Below are positions 27,157 to 36,072 of a DNA stretch of 39,727 nucleotides, in pieces. The stretch lies in NCBI GenBank assembly GCA_016875715.1, contig VGOZ01000026.1:1-39727 (forward strand). The letters are read 5' to 3'. The notes below the pieces were generated by a model, which was given only the letters and a program-made list of their open reading frames with translations, was not told where the DNA came from and did no database searches. This DNA comes from Chloroflexota bacterium (GTDB lineage Bacteria > Chloroflexota > UBA6077 > FW602-bin22). The translations under genes were made by a program, and so were the position numbers. Every line of letters begins with the position of its first letter. Within the stretch, counting starts at the first letter, position 1.

Positions 27157-28146
27157 GTGAGGGTCACCCGGAACGACGTCGCCCGGCGGGCCGGCGTGTC
27201 CACCGCGGTCGTGTCCTACGTCGTAAACGATGGACCGCGTCCCGTGAGCGCCGAGAAGCGCGCCCGCGTCCTGAAGGCGATCGCTGACCTCGGTTACCGG
27301 CGCGACAACGTCGCTGCTGCTCTCTCATCCCGGCGCAGCGGCATCATCGGACTCCTGGTGCCGGACGCGACCAACCCATTTTTCGCCGATCTCGCCCGGC
27401 AGATCGAAGATCACGTTTTCGCGCGCGGAATGACGGTGCTGATCGGCAACTCCGAAGAGGAGCGCGCTCGTGAGGCCCGACACATCGAAGCCTTCCTGAG
27501 CCACCGTGTCGACGGGGTGATCGCGGCCCTTGCTGACGTGGACGCGCCACTGCCGGAGGCGCTCAACGCCCACCGCGATCGCGTGGTCCTCGTCGATCGT
27601 GTCCCTGCCACATGGACCGGCCGATCCATCGCGATCGATAACGGCCACGGTGGCTGGCTGGCCGGTCGCCATCTGGACCTCTGCGGTCGCGCCAGAGTCG
27701 CCATTCTGGCGGGGCCGCGCGGCTTCCGGCACGTCGAGGATCGTGTCGCGGGATGCCGGAGCGGATTGGGCGCAGGTGCGGCGGTTTCCGTGATCGCCGC
27801 GGATGGGTTCACCTTTCGCGATGGCGTGGAAGCGATGCGGCGCGCTGCCGCGGGCGCACCAGATGCGATCTTCTGTCTCACCGATGCTCTGGCGATGGGC
27901 GCTCTCGCCGCGATCGAAGAGCGGGGTTGGCGTGTCCCCCGCGATATCGCCGTCGTGGGGTACGACGACGTGACTCTCGCTGAGATCGCGCGCCCGCGTC
28001 TGACGACGGTCCGGCAGCCCATTGCCGAGATCGCCCGGCAGGCCCTCGCGCTGTTGCGAGAGCCTAGCGCCGCGCGTACCGTGGTGCTCCGGCCCGACCT
28101 TGTCGTGCGCGAGTCGACAGATCGGACCGTTGGGTTGTCGCCGTGA
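27157..28146 (+). CDS. LacI-family transcriptional regulator
   Basis: 330 residues. The helix-turn-helix is [22 protein letters not shown] (cut here for length; residues about 3-24), followed by the hinge region ([17 protein letters not shown]). The periplasmic-binding-like effector domain follows: [21 protein letters not shown], the [11 protein letters not shown] segment and [12 protein letters not shown], then [16 protein letters not shown] 27157 gives the canonical distance to the helix-turn-helix. GTG 27124 is in frame but only three bases after the -10, so it would be upstream of the transcript. The ligand is presumably a sugar or polyol; the divergent ino1 gene makes an inositol-related effector plausible, by inference only. 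Confidence 0.92.
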   Translation: MRVTRNDVARRAGVSTAVVSYVVNDGPRPVSAEKRARVLKAIADLGYRRDNVAAALSSRRSGIIGLLVPDATNPFFADLARQIEDHVFARGMTVLIGNSEEERAREARHIEAFLSHRVDGVIAALADVDAPLPEALNAHRDRVVLVDRVPATWTGRSIAIDNGHGGWLAGRHLDLCGRARVAILAGPRGFRHVEDRVAGCRSGLGAGAAVSVIAADGFTFRDGVEAMRRAAAGAPDAIFCLTDALAMGALAAIEERGWRVPRDIAVVGYDDVTLAEIARPRLTTVRQPIAEIARQALALLREPSAARTVVLRPDLVVRESTDRTVGLSP

Positions 28147-28152
28147 TAACGT
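28147..28152 (+). promoter_or_regulatory. Leaderless -10 element TAACGT
   Basis: TAACGT ends six bases before the ATG at 28159. The gap has no ribosome-binding sequence. It begins right after the LacI stop. Confidence 0.4.
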
Positions 28153-28158
28153 GACGCG

Positions 28159-28923
28159 ATGCGCCTGATCGACAGTGTTCATCTCGTCGGCAGCGGCCGG
28201 CTGGGTTTCGGACTGACTGATGACTGTGATTCGCACGTGTACGCCGTCGATGGGGGTGGCGAGATCGCCCTGATCGACGCTGGCGGCGGTCGCGCGACCG
28301 GCCGGATCATCGAACACCTCGTGATGGACGGCCTCGATCCTGCCCGGGTGCGATCGATCGTCCTGACCCACGCGCACGGCGATCACGCCGCGGGCGTGAG
28401 TTCCATGCGCGCAGCCCTGGCGGAGATCGCCGGCACTCCGCCGCGTGTGATCGCGAGTCGCGATTGCGCCCCGTGGATCGAGCAGGGAGATGAGTCCGCT
28501 GTCTCGCTGATTCAGGCGCGCGCCGCGGGGGTGTATCCGGCCGACTTCGTTTTCCCGGCGTGTCCGGTCGATCGGGCCGTGTTCGGCGGCGACCGCATCG
28601 GTGTCGGCGATCTGACACTCCGCGCGGTCGAGACTCCGGGGCACGCGCGCGGACATCTCTCTTTTCTCATGGCGACTGCGTCGCGCGTCTGTCTGTTCGC
28701 CGGCGATGCCCTATTCTTCGGCGGAAGAGTCGCGCTGCAGAACATCTGGGATTGTTCGCCCACCGAGAGCGCGGCCTCCATAGAGCGGCTGCACGCGCTG
28801 GAGTGGGACGCGTTCTTCCCCGGTCATCTCTCGTTCAGCGTCCGTGACGGGCATCGGCACGCCGACGCGGCGATGGAGGCCATCCGCCGCCTGGGGATGC
28901 CGCCGCCTCTCATTCCCGCCTGA
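28159..28923 (+). CDS. MBL-fold metallo-hydrolase
   Basis: 254-residue metallo-beta-lactamase-fold hydrolase. The dinuclear metal motif HAHGDH is at residues 71-76 (VLTHAHGDHAAG). Later ligands are in ETPGHARGHLSFLM (His), the Asp in CLFAGDALFFGG, and the His in FFPGHLSF. The general class includes glyoxalase II-like thiolesterases and lactonases; no substrate can be assigned. It is 12 bases after the LacI gene but has its own promoter candidate. It overlaps the convergent HAD gene by 14 bases. Confidence 0.9.
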   Translation: MRLIDSVHLVGSGRLGFGLTDDCDSHVYAVDGGGEIALIDAGGGRATGRIIEHLVMDGLDPARVRSIVLTHAHGDHAAGVSSMRAALAEIAGTPPRVIASRDCAPWIEQGDESAVSLIQARAAGVYPADFVFPACPVDRAVFGGDRIGVGDLTLRAVETPGHARGHLSFLMATASRVCLFAGDALFFGGRVALQNIWDCSPTESAASIERLHALEWDAFFPGHLSFSVRDGHRHADAAMEAIRRLGMPPPLIPA

Positions 28924-29599
28924 AGGGTTCCTCGATCCGCTTGAATACCGCCTCCAGATCGGCGAACCGATCGACGACCGCGATCGCGCCGGCCGTACCC
29001 AGCGCCTCTCGGGTGGATGCTCCGTGGGCGATACCGATCGGTGCGACACGAGCCGCCACGGCCATCGCGATGTCGTGAACGCTGTCACCCACGAGGACGG
29101 CATTGTCGGCGCGTGCTCCGGCGCGCGTCAGGGCGAGATCGACGATGTCGGGCGCGGGTTTTCCGCGGGCAACCTCGTCTCCGCCCACCAGGAGGTCGAT
29201 CGTCGTCGAGAGCTGGCAATGTGCGATCACCCGCCGCGCGACCGTCACGTTCTTGCCGGTTGCCACTCCAATGCCGACCCCCGCGCGCCGCCACGCGCGA
29301 AGGGCCTTCGCCACATCGGCGAACGCTCTGGTCATCGGGAGCGCGATCTCGTCGAAGGTCGCCTGGTAGGTGACGACCACCTCGGCGACCGCGGTATCAG
29401 TGGTCCCCTCGGGCAAGGAGCGGCGGATCATCTGCGGTAGCGGCAGCCCGATCAGCGGCGTGATCGTCTCTTCGGAGGGTTCGGGGAAGCCGTGACGCGC
29501 GCACGCCGCGCGGCAGGTCGCCCGAATGCCACCCAGACTGTCCACGAGGGTTCCATCGAGATCGAAGAACCGCCATCGCCGCGGCAAATGCGTCGCCAT
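28910..29599 (-). CDS. HAD-superfamily phosphatase (phosphoglycolate phosphatase-like)
   Basis: 229 residues from ATG 29599. Motif I is FFDLDGTLVDS with catalytic Asp13 and Asp15. Motif II is GIGVATGKN (Thr), motif III the Lys in ARGKPAPDI, and motif IV VLVGDSVHDIAMAVAA. The cap domain is the small helical type (IGLPLPQMIRRSL). The substrate is probably a small phosphorylated metabolite such as 2-phosphoglycolate, unproven. A TTG at 29611 adds four residues. A possible -10 (TACCCT) lies 11 bases before the ATG, and there is no Shine-Dalgarno sequence. Confidence 0.88.
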   Translation of the reverse strand: MATHLPRRWRFFDLDGTLVDSLGGIRATCRAACARHGFPEPSEETITPLIGLPLPQMIRRSLPEGTTDTAVAEVVVTYQATFDEIALPMTRAFADVAKALRAWRRAGVGIGVATGKNVTVARRVIAHCQLSTTIDLLVGGDEVARGKPAPDIVDLALTRAGARADNAVLVGDSVHDIAMAVAARVAPIGIAHGASTREALGTAGAIAVVDRFADLEAVFKRIEEPFRRE

Positions 29600-29626
29600 A
29601 CCCGGCGCCAAGGGTAGTGATTCCCC

Positions 29627-29655
29627 TTAAGACTGAGCCCGCCAATTCCGACAAT
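29627..29655 (+). promoter_or_regulatory. Candidate -35/-10 promoter (TTAAGA-17-GACAAT)
   Basis: TTAAGA at 29627-29632 and GACAAT at 29650-29655 are separated by 17 bases, each 4/6 to consensus, upstream of the gene at 29709. Confidence 0.3.
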
Positions 29656-29708
29656 GGAAGTGGGAACCCGTGGGCCGCGGCAGGTCGGTCCCGAGTCGGA
29701 GGTCGGCG

Positions 29709-30491
29709 ATGGTGAGTCAACTGGGATGCGCGCAGTGCTCGCCCGAGGGGGGCCTGCGGGCGTTTGGCGGTGCTGCCGCGCCGGCCGTGCGCGGGGACGA
29801 GCGCGGTGGCAGCCAGGACCGCGCTCTCACTCAGGCCGCGGTCGCCGAGATCTCCACGATGGCCCGTGAGATCTTCGCGCAGATGGAGGAGTCCGGTACG
29901 ACCGATCTGTCGTTCGATCTCGAACTCGAACTGACGCGGCTCGGCGTGCATCTCGATAGCCGTGGCGTTCGCTCCGCGGACGGACGGCAGGTCAGCATCG
30001 ACCTGGCCATCGACGCCTCCCGCCGCGTGGTGCAGACCGAGGAGGGGACCTACTCGGTCAGTCGGCTGGAGATCTCCTACACCCTTGAGGACACCCGGGT
30101 GGCCCTGCGCGAGGAGCCGCCCCGCGACGTGCGTGGCGAGGTTCTGCCCCCTCCCGCCGGTCCTCCGGCGTGGCTGCTCCCGCCTCGACCCGCGCCGGTA
30201 TTGATGGACAGCCTGCGCGCGCTGCTCGACTTCGTGGAGGCGCGCCTGAACGGTGACGAGTCGTCCCAGGGTCTCTCGCTGGCGAACCTCGACGCGGCTG
30301 GCGGCGCCCAGTTGAACCAGTTGCTGCAGCAGATCGGGCGATCGCTGGAGGCGCTCGGAACGCGGAGCGCCGAGCCAGGCGCTGCGGCCGCCAAGTTCGA
30401 GGCGTATAGCACCGAGGTCCAGGTCCGCGTGCAGTCGTTGCTGATCCAGGACTCGGTCGATCGATCGAGAGGCGTGGCGGAAGCGGCGTAG
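29709..30491 (+). CDS. Protein of unknown function with N-terminal Cys pair and helical C-terminus
   Basis: 260 residues. The start at ATG 29709 is set by CGGAGG at 29697-29702. Near the N-terminus is LGCAQCSPEGG, a CxxC. A central beta-rich part reads LSFDLELELTRLGVHLDSRG and VSIDLAIDASRRVVQTEEG, with EISYTLED. After a Pro-rich hinge, the C-terminal third is helical (SLRALLDFVEARLNGDES, QLNQLLQQIGRSLEALG). No signal peptide or membrane helix is visible, and I do not recognise a family. Its TAG stop forms part of the -10 of the next gene. Confidence 0.65.
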   Translation: MVSQLGCAQCSPEGGLRAFGGAAAPAVRGDERGGSQDRALTQAAVAEISTMAREIFAQMEESGTTDLSFDLELELTRLGVHLDSRGVRSADGRQVSIDLAIDASRRVVQTEEGTYSVSRLEISYTLEDTRVALREEPPRDVRGEVLPPPAGPPAWLLPPRPAPVLMDSLRALLDFVEARLNGDESSQGLSLANLDAAGGAQLNQLLQQIGRSLEALGTRSAEPGAAAAKFEAYSTEVQVRVQSLLIQDSVDRSRGVAEAA

Positions 30492-30494
30492 AAT
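30489..30494 (+). promoter_or_regulatory. -10 element TAGAAT overlapping the preceding stop codon
   Basis: TAGAAT begins with the TAG stop of the preceding gene. A leader of about 27 bases follows, with GGAGG at 30516-30520 seven bases before the ATG at 30528. Confidence 0.4.
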
Positions 30495-30527
30495 CCGGCT
30501 CGCGCCGGACGGCGCGGAGGCGATCGC

Positions 30528-31751
30528 ATGGCGCGGGTCAGGCTTGCTCTCATCGGGTGCGGTGGAATCGCCCGCGGAGCCCATCTGCGAGGGCTCTCAC
30601 TGCTCCGGGGTGCCGGTCTGGACCTCGCGGACATCGTCGCGTGCTGCGATGTCGATCGAGCGAGCGCGGAGGCGGCGGCTGCGCGCACGGCGGAACTGGG
30701 CCTGGGTGCGCCTCGCGTCTTCACCTCCTGGGAGACGATGCTCGCCGATCGCGTCGCCGACGCGGTCGACATCTGCTTGCCCCACGGCCTCCATCACGTG
30801 GCCGGGATCGCCGCGCTCGAGGCCGGCCATCACGTGTTCGTGGAGAAGCCGTACACCGTCACGATCAAGACGGGGCGGGCTCTTGCCGAGGCGGCGGACC
30901 GTGCCGGACGGGTCCTGGCGACTGGCGTCTGTCACCGACGCATGCCGGGGCAGCGCGCCGTGCAGTGGGCCGTGCGCGAGGGTGGCCTGATCGGCCAGCC
31001 TCGCCTGTTCTTCGCCAACTACACGCAGTGGCGCGCCCCCAATCCGAACCCGGCGCCGCCGCTGCGCTGGCGGATGGATCGGGCGATGGGTGGCGGTGCC
31101 GGCGTGATCGACTCCGGATTCCACTTTCTCGATACGCTCCGCTATTTCTTCGGCGAGTGCGAACACGTGTCGGCCGAACTGGGCACGCCGGCCGGCTCGG
31201 CACCGGGCGCAATCCTGGAGGCGCGCGAAGAGACGGCCGTCATCTCGTTCCGATTCGCCAGCGGCGTGATTGGTACCTGGGGCTGGTCGTTCGCCGTGCC
31301 CGGCCACGAGACGCGCAACATTGTCCTGTATGGCGACGAGGGGTCGATCGAGGACACCGGGTACTCCGACCGCTACGTGATCTTCCACCTGTTCATGCAT
31401 CAGGGGGAGGTCCGTCGTCGAGACGGCGTGTATCTGTCAATGGCCGATCTGCAGGCCCGCTACCGCGCCGCGCTCGGCCCGGAGCTCCTGGCCCGCGTCT
31501 TTCCCGGCGGCGTCACCGATCATTTCGCGATCGAACTGTGGGACTTTCTCGACGCGGTTCAGTCCGGTCGCCCGCCCGAGGTAGATGGGTGGGACGGACT
31601 GCGCACCCTCGCAATCGTGGAGGCGATCTACGAGTCATCCCTGACGGGTCACACCGTGCGCATCGCCGATATCCTTTCGGGGGCCACTGGCTCGGCGTGG
31701 CAGGGCGAGATCGATCGGCACTGGGAGAACGCGGTAGCTGGCGTCAGGTAG
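30528..31751 (+). CDS. Gfo/Idh/MocA-family oxidoreductase
   Basis: 407-residue NAD(P)-dependent sugar or polyol dehydrogenase. The Rossmann loop is LALIGCGGIARGAHL, and the catalytic Lys is in VFVEKPYTVT (E106-K107-P108). The C-terminal alpha/beta domain includes MDRAMGGGAGVIDSGFHFLDTLRYFFG with the family's Asp and His, then DGLRTLAIVEAIYESSLTG. The family includes inositol 2-dehydrogenases and glucose-fructose oxidoreductases. A gene for inositol-phosphate synthase lies nearby, but that is not proof of an inositol substrate. The start is ATG 30528 with GGAGG. It overlaps the convergent transglutaminase gene by eight bases. Confidence 0.92.
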   Translation: MARVRLALIGCGGIARGAHLRGLSLLRGAGLDLADIVACCDVDRASAEAAAARTAELGLGAPRVFTSWETMLADRVADAVDICLPHGLHHVAGIAALEAGHHVFVEKPYTVTIKTGRALAEAADRAGRVLATGVCHRRMPGQRAVQWAVREGGLIGQPRLFFANYTQWRAPNPNPAPPLRWRMDRAMGGGAGVIDSGFHFLDTLRYFFGECEHVSAELGTPAGSAPGAILEAREETAVISFRFASGVIGTWGWSFAVPGHETRNIVLYGDEGSIEDTGYSDRYVIFHLFMHQGEVRRRDGVYLSMADLQARYRAALGPELLARVFPGGVTDHFAIELWDFLDAVQSGRPPEVDGWDGLRTLAIVEAIYESSLTGHTVRIADILSGATGSAWQGEIDRHWENAVAGVR

Positions 31752-32607
31752 GGTTGGCGCCGCTCCCGGCCAGCGCGGCAGACGGGAGTGCCTCGACCCG
31801 GACGTCGACGGTCAGGGATTCCTCCGCCAGGCCTCGATAGACGCCGCGCGTGGGCGGGACATCTCGATAGTCCCGTCCCACCGCGACGCGAATATGCTGG
31901 TCGCCCACACGGCCGCCCGTTGTGGTCGACCAGTTGGTGGGGTCGTAGCCAATCCACCCCTGCCCTTCGCGCCAGCCTTCCGCCCACGCGTGGGAGGCTT
32001 GACCGATCGATCCTCCAGCCGCCGGTTGACTCGCCACATACCCGCTGACGTAGCGCGCCGGAATCCCCATCGCGCGGCAAATCGCGATCCAGAGGTGCGC
32101 GAAGTCCTGGCAGACCCCGGCGCCCCGCACGGTGATTTCCTCCACCGTCGAATGGACGGTGGTGGTATTCGGCGCATAGGTGAATCCGCGATGAATCGCC
32201 TCGGTAGCACCGGCGAGAGGATCGCCGCCGGCCTGGCGAACGAGAGCGGCGAGATCGCGAACGCGCCCGTTCGTCAGCACGGGGCCGTCGAACCGCGTCA
32301 TCTGATAGCGCTTCGCCACCGCGAGCACTGGCGCGGTGGTCGAGGCCTCCGAGACGGCAAGGGTTTCCACGGTCGCCTCACTCGTGACGACGATCTCTCG
32401 ATGCGGGGCACGGAAGTTCCATGTCTCGACATGGTTGCCCAGCACATCGGTGTACCCGTGGATCGGCCCCCGGGGGGTCACCGTCAGGCGGTAGCTGACG
32501 AGGCGCTGACGCATGTCGTCAATCGGGCGAAGGCGCATCTCCATCGCCGTGTCCGCGATCTCCTCCGAGTACCTGAAGCGGGTGGTGTGCCGCACGCGGA
32601 GGCGCAT
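31744..32607 (-). CDS. Transglutaminase-like cysteine protease domain protein
   Basis: 287 residues: an N-terminal beta domain ([17 protein letters not shown]) as in bacterial transglutaminase-like proteins, then the papain-like core. The catalytic triad is visible: Cys166 in GAGVCQDFAHLW, His206 in ASHAWAEGW and Asp222 in GYDPTNWS. It probably cleaves or forms amide bonds in a peptide. It is the third gene of a conserved trio with ATP-grasp and alpha-E proteins, found widely in bacteria and often with the proteasome-like Anbu peptidase (not present here). The start ATG 32607 shares one base with the alpha-E stop (TAATG). Confidence 0.93.
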   Translation of the reverse strand: MRLRVRHTTRFRYSEEIADTAMEMRLRPIDDMRQRLVSYRLTVTPRGPIHGYTDVLGNHVETWNFRAPHREIVVTSEATVETLAVSEASTTAPVLAVAKRYQMTRFDGPVLTNGRVRDLAALVRQAGGDPLAGATEAIHRGFTYAPNTTTVHSTVEEITVRGAGVCQDFAHLWIAICRAMGIPARYVSGYVASQPAAGGSIGQASHAWAEGWREGQGWIGYDPTNWSTTTGGRVGDQHIRVAVGRDYRDVPPTRGVYRGLAEESLTVDVRVEALPSAALAGSGANPT

Positions 32608-33692
32608 TAGCGAACCGCAGGGCGCGAGCGACGTATCGAAGGAGAAGTGGGGGTCTGCAATAGCCCCGTGAGAGCCGGCGACTGTTGTTGTTGCTGCTGC
32701 TGCTGGGGCGCGAAACTCGGCCTAGCTAGCACGCGGGGTCGCTCGTCACGCAGGAAGAACGTATGGGCGAGCGCGCGTTCTGCCTCCCACGCCCGGGTTC
32801 GGGCGGTCTCGAGAAAACCCCTCAACCTGTCCCCGGCGAGGTCCTCCGGGGGGGCGAACTCGATCAGGGCTCGGACCGAGGCGAGGGTCCGATCCGGGCC
32901 GCGGCCCGCCGCGCCCTCCCGTACCAGTCCTCGCGCTTCCTCGGCAGCGCGGCCGATGCACCAGAGCGCCGACCGGGGAAAGGTCGCGTTCTGGAGCAGG
33001 AATTCGATGACACGCGCGGGCTCGATCGGAGATGCGTAGTACCGCCTGTATGCCTCGAAGCCGCTGCACATCTTGAGGAGCGATGCGCACCGCAGCAGGT
33101 CCGGTTCACCATTTTCGAGCGTAAGGCGCGTCGCTTTGGTATCGAGCAGGCGGATCGTGTTGATACCGCGCTCGAGAGTCTTGCCGAGCCGGATAAATGT
33201 CCCACCCTCATCGTGGAGCATCGTCTCGTCGGCGATGCCGTGGAAGAGATGGGCACCCTGCTTGACGGACTGGAGGAAGGCGTGGCTGTGGGTCTGCCAG
33301 GCGCCGGTTTCGACATCGTGGCGTACCGCCCGGTACAGGGCATTGACCTGTTCCCACAGTTCGCTGGAGATGGCCCCGCGCACGGCTCGCGCGTTCTCCC
33401 GCGCCACGGTCAGGCAGGCGAGAATGGCGCTTCCATTGCCCGGGTAGTGCACGACGAACCGCGAGACCCATTGCGCGTCGACCGGCCAGTTCGCCGGATA
33501 CTCCGCGTCGTCCCGACAGAGCGCGACCATCTCGCGCCACTCAGCCGAGCCATCTGGCAGGTCGAGGACCATCGTGCTGTGCACGTCGAGGAGGCGCGCG
33601 ACGTGTTCGGCCCGTTCGAGGTAGCGCCCGATCCAGTAAAGCGCGTCGGCGACGCGACTGAGGAGGGCCGGGGCACTATTCGTCGCCGGCAA
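32607..33692 (-). CDS. Alpha-E domain-containing protein (DUF403)
   Basis: All-helical protein of 361 residues. The core begins [21 protein letters not shown], typical of alpha-E proteins, and continues to about residue 320. It works with the ATP-grasp protein encoded just upstream, in a pathway thought to make or attach a peptide, though the product is unknown. The C-terminal tail is unusual: eight Gln in a row, then a Ser/Pro/Arg-rich end. The start is uncertain: TTG 33692 overlaps the ATP-grasp stop by 17 bases and is the nearest start to the core. An in-frame start at 33731 exists further inside the upstream gene. There is no ATG nearer to the core. Confidence 0.88.
   Translation of the reverse strand: MPATNSAPALLSRVADALYWIGRYLERAEHVARLLDVHSTMVLDLPDGSAEWREMVALCRDDAEYPANWPVDAQWVSRFVVHYPGNGSAILACLTVARENARAVRGAISSELWEQVNALYRAVRHDVETGAWQTHSHAFLQSVKQGAHLFHGIADETMLHDEGGTFIRLGKTLERGINTIRLLDTKATRLTLENGEPDLLRCASLLKMCSGFEAYRRYYASPIEPARVIEFLLQNATFPRSALWCIGRAAEEARGLVREGAAGRGPDRTLASVRALIEFAPPEDLAGDRLRGFLETARTRAWEAERALAHTFFLRDERPRVLARPSFAPQQQQQQQQSPALTGLLQTPTSPSIRRSRPAVR
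32682..32705 (-). repeat. Trinucleotide repeat (CAG)4(CAA)3CAG encoding poly-Gln
   Basis: Eight consecutive Gln codons near the end of the alpha-E gene, on the minus strand. Such short repeats can change length by slippage without a frameshift. Confidence 0.85.
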
Positions 33693-35175
33693 AGTCCGAT
33701 CCGAGAACCCAGGTGTCTTTGCTACCGCCACCCTGTGACGAATTCACGATCAGCGAACCGGCCTGCAGCGCGACTCGGGTCAGCCCCCCGGGCAGAACCC
33801 GGATCTGATCGCCGTACAGGATGTACGGCCGCAGATCGACGTGGCGCGGCACGACCGCGTCCTCGGCGAAGGTGGGGTGGGTCGAAAGCGCCAGAGTGGG
33901 CTGTGCGATGTGGTTGCGCGGGTCAGCCACGAGTCGGTCCCGCGCGTCCTCCAGTTCGGCACGCGTCGCGTGCGGCCCGATCACCAACCCGTATCCACCG
34001 GAATCATTGGTTGTCTTAATCACCAGTTCGTCGAGGTGTTCCAGGATGTACGGCAGGTCCTCTTCGCCCAGGTAGGTGGGAACGTTCGGGAGGATCGGAT
34101 CCTCGCCGGTGTAGAATTTCACGATCCGCGGGACATAGGCGTACACCGCCTTGTCGTCGGCCACACCTACCCCGATAGAGTTGGCGATTGTCACGTTGCC
34201 CCGGCGGGCCGCGTTGACGAGACCCGCCGCGCCCAGGAGCGAGTCGGGCCGAAACGCCAGCGGGTCGAGGAAGTCGTCGTCGATCCTCCGGTAGATCACG
34301 TCGACGCGCCTGAGACCGCGCGTCGTCCGCATGTAGACGATGGCATCGTCCACGATGAGGTCCTGTCCTTCGACGAGTTCGATGCCCATCGCCTTGGCGA
34401 GATAGGTGTGCTCGAAGTAGGCGGAGTTGTAGATACCGGGTGTGAGTAGACCGATGGTCGGTTCATCCGAATGTCCCGGAGCGACATGGCGCAGCACCCG
34501 AAGGAGATCCTGCGGGTAGAACTCGACCGGGCGCACGTTGTAGGCGGAGAAGAGGCCCGGGAAGACCCATTTCATCACCTGGCGATTCGCCAGCAGGTAG
34601 CTGACGCCCGAGGGGGAGCGCAGGTTGTCCTCCAGCACGAAGATGTCGCCGCGCTCGTCTCGCACCAGGTCCGACCCGACCACATGGATATAGATTCCCC
34701 GCGGCACGGTGAAGCCCATGAACTCCGGCCGGTAGAACCGCGCCGAGAGGATCAGTTCGGCGGGGATGACGCCCTCGGCGATGATCCGCTGACCGTGGTA
34801 GATATCGTCGATAAACGCGTTCAGCGCCCAGATCCGCTGGCGCAGACCGGCCTCGATCCCCTCCCACTTGCGTCGTGTCACAATGCGCGGGATCGGATCG
34901 AACGGGAAGATTCGTTCGATCCCCGCCTCATCGCGGTACACCGTGAACGTGACGCCCTGATTCATGAACGCGAGTTCCAGGCGCGAGCGTCGGTCGGCGA
35001 ACTCACCCATCGAGAGGTCGGCTAGCGCCCGGACGAGGGCGCGGTAGTGTGCGCGCGGCACACCGGGGGAAGAGAACCCCTCGTCGTAGAAAGCGACCGG
35101 TGCGTAGGCCGCGATCGGTGACGGCGCATCGCTGAGCGCCGAGTCCGCGGCGGTCGAACCAAGCCTCTCGACCAT
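33676..35175 (-). CDS. Circularly permuted ATP-grasp protein (DUF404/DUF407)
   Basis: 499-residue ATP-dependent ligase-like protein of the circularly permuted ATP-grasp class, partner of the alpha-E and transglutaminase genes. Landmarks are [25 protein letters not shown], the [19 protein letters not shown] block, [30 protein letters not shown]-like [32 protein letters not shown] with the ATP-binding Lys and glycine loop, and DLRPYILYG. The frame is open to 35454, but ATG 35175 is the better start. It follows a TACAAT element by nine bases and gives the family's usual length. There is no Shine-Dalgarno sequence, so a near-leaderless transcript is likely. Confidence 0.93.
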   Translation of the reverse strand: MVERLGSTAADSALSDAPSPIAAYAPVAFYDEGFSSPGVPRAHYRALVRALADLSMGEFADRRSRLELAFMNQGVTFTVYRDEAGIERIFPFDPIPRIVTRRKWEGIEAGLRQRIWALNAFIDDIYHGQRIIAEGVIPAELILSARFYRPEFMGFTVPRGIYIHVVGSDLVRDERGDIFVLEDNLRSPSGVSYLLANRQVMKWVFPGLFSAYNVRPVEFYPQDLLRVLRHVAPGHSDEPTIGLLTPGIYNSAYFEHTYLAKAMGIELVEGQDLIVDDAIVYMRTTRGLRRVDVIYRRIDDDFLDPLAFRPDSLLGAAGLVNAARRGNVTIANSIGVGVADDKAVYAYVPRIVKFYTGEDPILPNVPTYLGEEDLPYILEHLDELVIKTTNDSGGYGLVIGPHATRAELEDARDRLVADPRNHIAQPTLALSTHPTFAEDAVVPRHVDLRPYILYGDQIRVLPGGLTRVALQAGSLIVNSSQGGGSKDTWVLGSDFAGDE

Positions 35176-35184
35176 CGCCGGCCG

Positions 35185-35190
35185 ATTGTA
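35185..35190 (-). promoter_or_regulatory. Near-leaderless -10 element TACAAT for the ATP-grasp operon
   Basis: TACAAT (5/6) on the minus strand ends nine bases before the ATG at 35175. No ribosome-binding sequence lies between. It would drive all three genes of the trio. Confidence 0.5.
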
Positions 35191-35325
35191 GATGGGACTC
35201 GAACCCCGTCCCCCGTCGGACGATAGGAGTCGCAGGCCTGCGGCGGTGCGTCCACTGTGGAGGTAGCCGGAGTCGAGCTCTGGCTCCCATGCGCGATCAA
35301 TCGCACGGCGAGCACGCTCCGGCGG

Positions 35326-35331
35326 TATCCT
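35326..35331 (+). promoter_or_regulatory. Leaderless -10 element TATCCT
   Basis: TATCCT ends seven bases before the GTG at 35339 with no ribosome-binding sequence between. Confidence 0.45.
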
Positions 35332-35338
35332 GTCGGGC

Positions 35339-35836
35339 GTGCGGCGGGATAGCCTTCGCTCGCTCGCTCGCGGACTCGACGAATCGGCGCGGCGGTTCCC
35401 GCTCATTGCCGCGCTCGCGCCTCTCGGACTCGTCGCGATGGTCGGTCTCGCCACCGTCGGATTCGCCCCGACCGCCCGCTATCACGAGATCGGCGTTCCG
35501 TCGAGGGCGACCGCGCTGCTGATCGGCGAGGAGGTACCACCGCGTTTCATTACCCCCACCATCCTGGTGACGCGCGTGACCTGGGATCGCACCGCGATCG
35601 AACTCGCCGGCGCGGCGCAGGGCCGAACAGTCTGGTTCGTCGTGGCGAACACACAGGGTGCGGGTGAGTTTCTGCGCGGTCGCGCACTTCTGACCGATCG
35701 GCGGCAGTTGCTGCCGGAGGGCACGCTGCTGGCTCAGGTGTCGGTCAGTATCGACCCTACGTGGCGCCACGTCTGGGTCATGCCCGATGGCCCGAGTGGC
35801 TGGATTCCCGCGGACTTCGTGGCGGAGATGCCGTAA
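35339..35836 (+). CDS. Single-pass membrane protein with SH3-like C-terminal region
   Basis: 165 residues. A basic N-terminus ([19 protein letters not shown]) is followed by one membrane helix at about 22-45 ([21 protein letters not shown]). The extracytoplasmic part ends in ARALLTDRR-like strands and [20 protein letters not shown], which resembles a bacterial SH3 module, a fold used to bind cell-wall peptides. The likeness is weak and based on the [14 protein letters not shown] pattern. The start is GTG 35339 with TATCCT seven bases before it. It is divergent from the ATP-grasp gene by 163 bases. Confidence 0.7.
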   Translation: MRRDSLRSLARGLDESARRFPLIAALAPLGLVAMVGLATVGFAPTARYHEIGVPSRATALLIGEEVPPRFITPTILVTRVTWDRTAIELAGAAQGRTVWFVVANTQGAGEFLRGRALLTDRRQLLPEGTLLAQVSVSIDPTWRHVWVMPDGPSGWIPADFVAEMP

Positions 35837-35911
35837 TCCCGGATCTGGCGCGGGCCGGATCTCGTCGCGAATTGCCCGAATTCCCGTCTAGAAATCGGTC
35901 TGCGCCGGCCG

Positions 35912-35917
35912 TACTAT
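35912..35917 (+). promoter_or_regulatory. Candidate -10 element TACTAT ahead of the sigma factor gene
   Basis: TACTAT would start transcription near 35924, giving a leader of about 115 bases that holds two small open frames before the sigma factor ATG at 36041. Confidence 0.3.
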
Positions 35918-35944
35918 TGCGCGCCGACAGAAGGTCGCGGCGCG

Positions 35945-36072
35945 ATGAGGACGCTCGTCGCGTTTGTGTGTGCATACTGCGCGCAGCGTCCGCGATGAGG
36001 CTGGAGTCGTGGATGCCGAATCCTTACGCCCAGGAGTTCGATGTTCGATCACGTCCTCGTCGATCCGGATGA
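35945..36072 (+). other. Two overlapping leader open frames before the sigma factor gene
   Basis: The first frame (35945-35998, 17 codons) reads MRTLVAFVCAYCAQRPR. Its TGA overlaps the ATG of the second (ATGA at 35995), which has 25 codons (35995-36072) beginning [15 protein letters not shown] and ends inside the sigma gene, whose ATG is at 36041. The chained overlap would fit translational coupling, but short frames like these also arise by chance in GC-rich DNA. Confidence 0.25.

Noticed and set aside
30557-31840. Plus-strand open frame of about 427 codons in another frame of the Gfo/Idh/MocA gene
   Set aside because: Arg-rich shadow; the EKP and Rossmann motifs are in the other frame.
35185-35215. 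tRNA-like T-arm (GGTTCGAGTCCC) on the minus strand
   Set aside because: No matching acceptor stem about 70 bases upstream, no anticodon arm, and the T-stem has mismatches.
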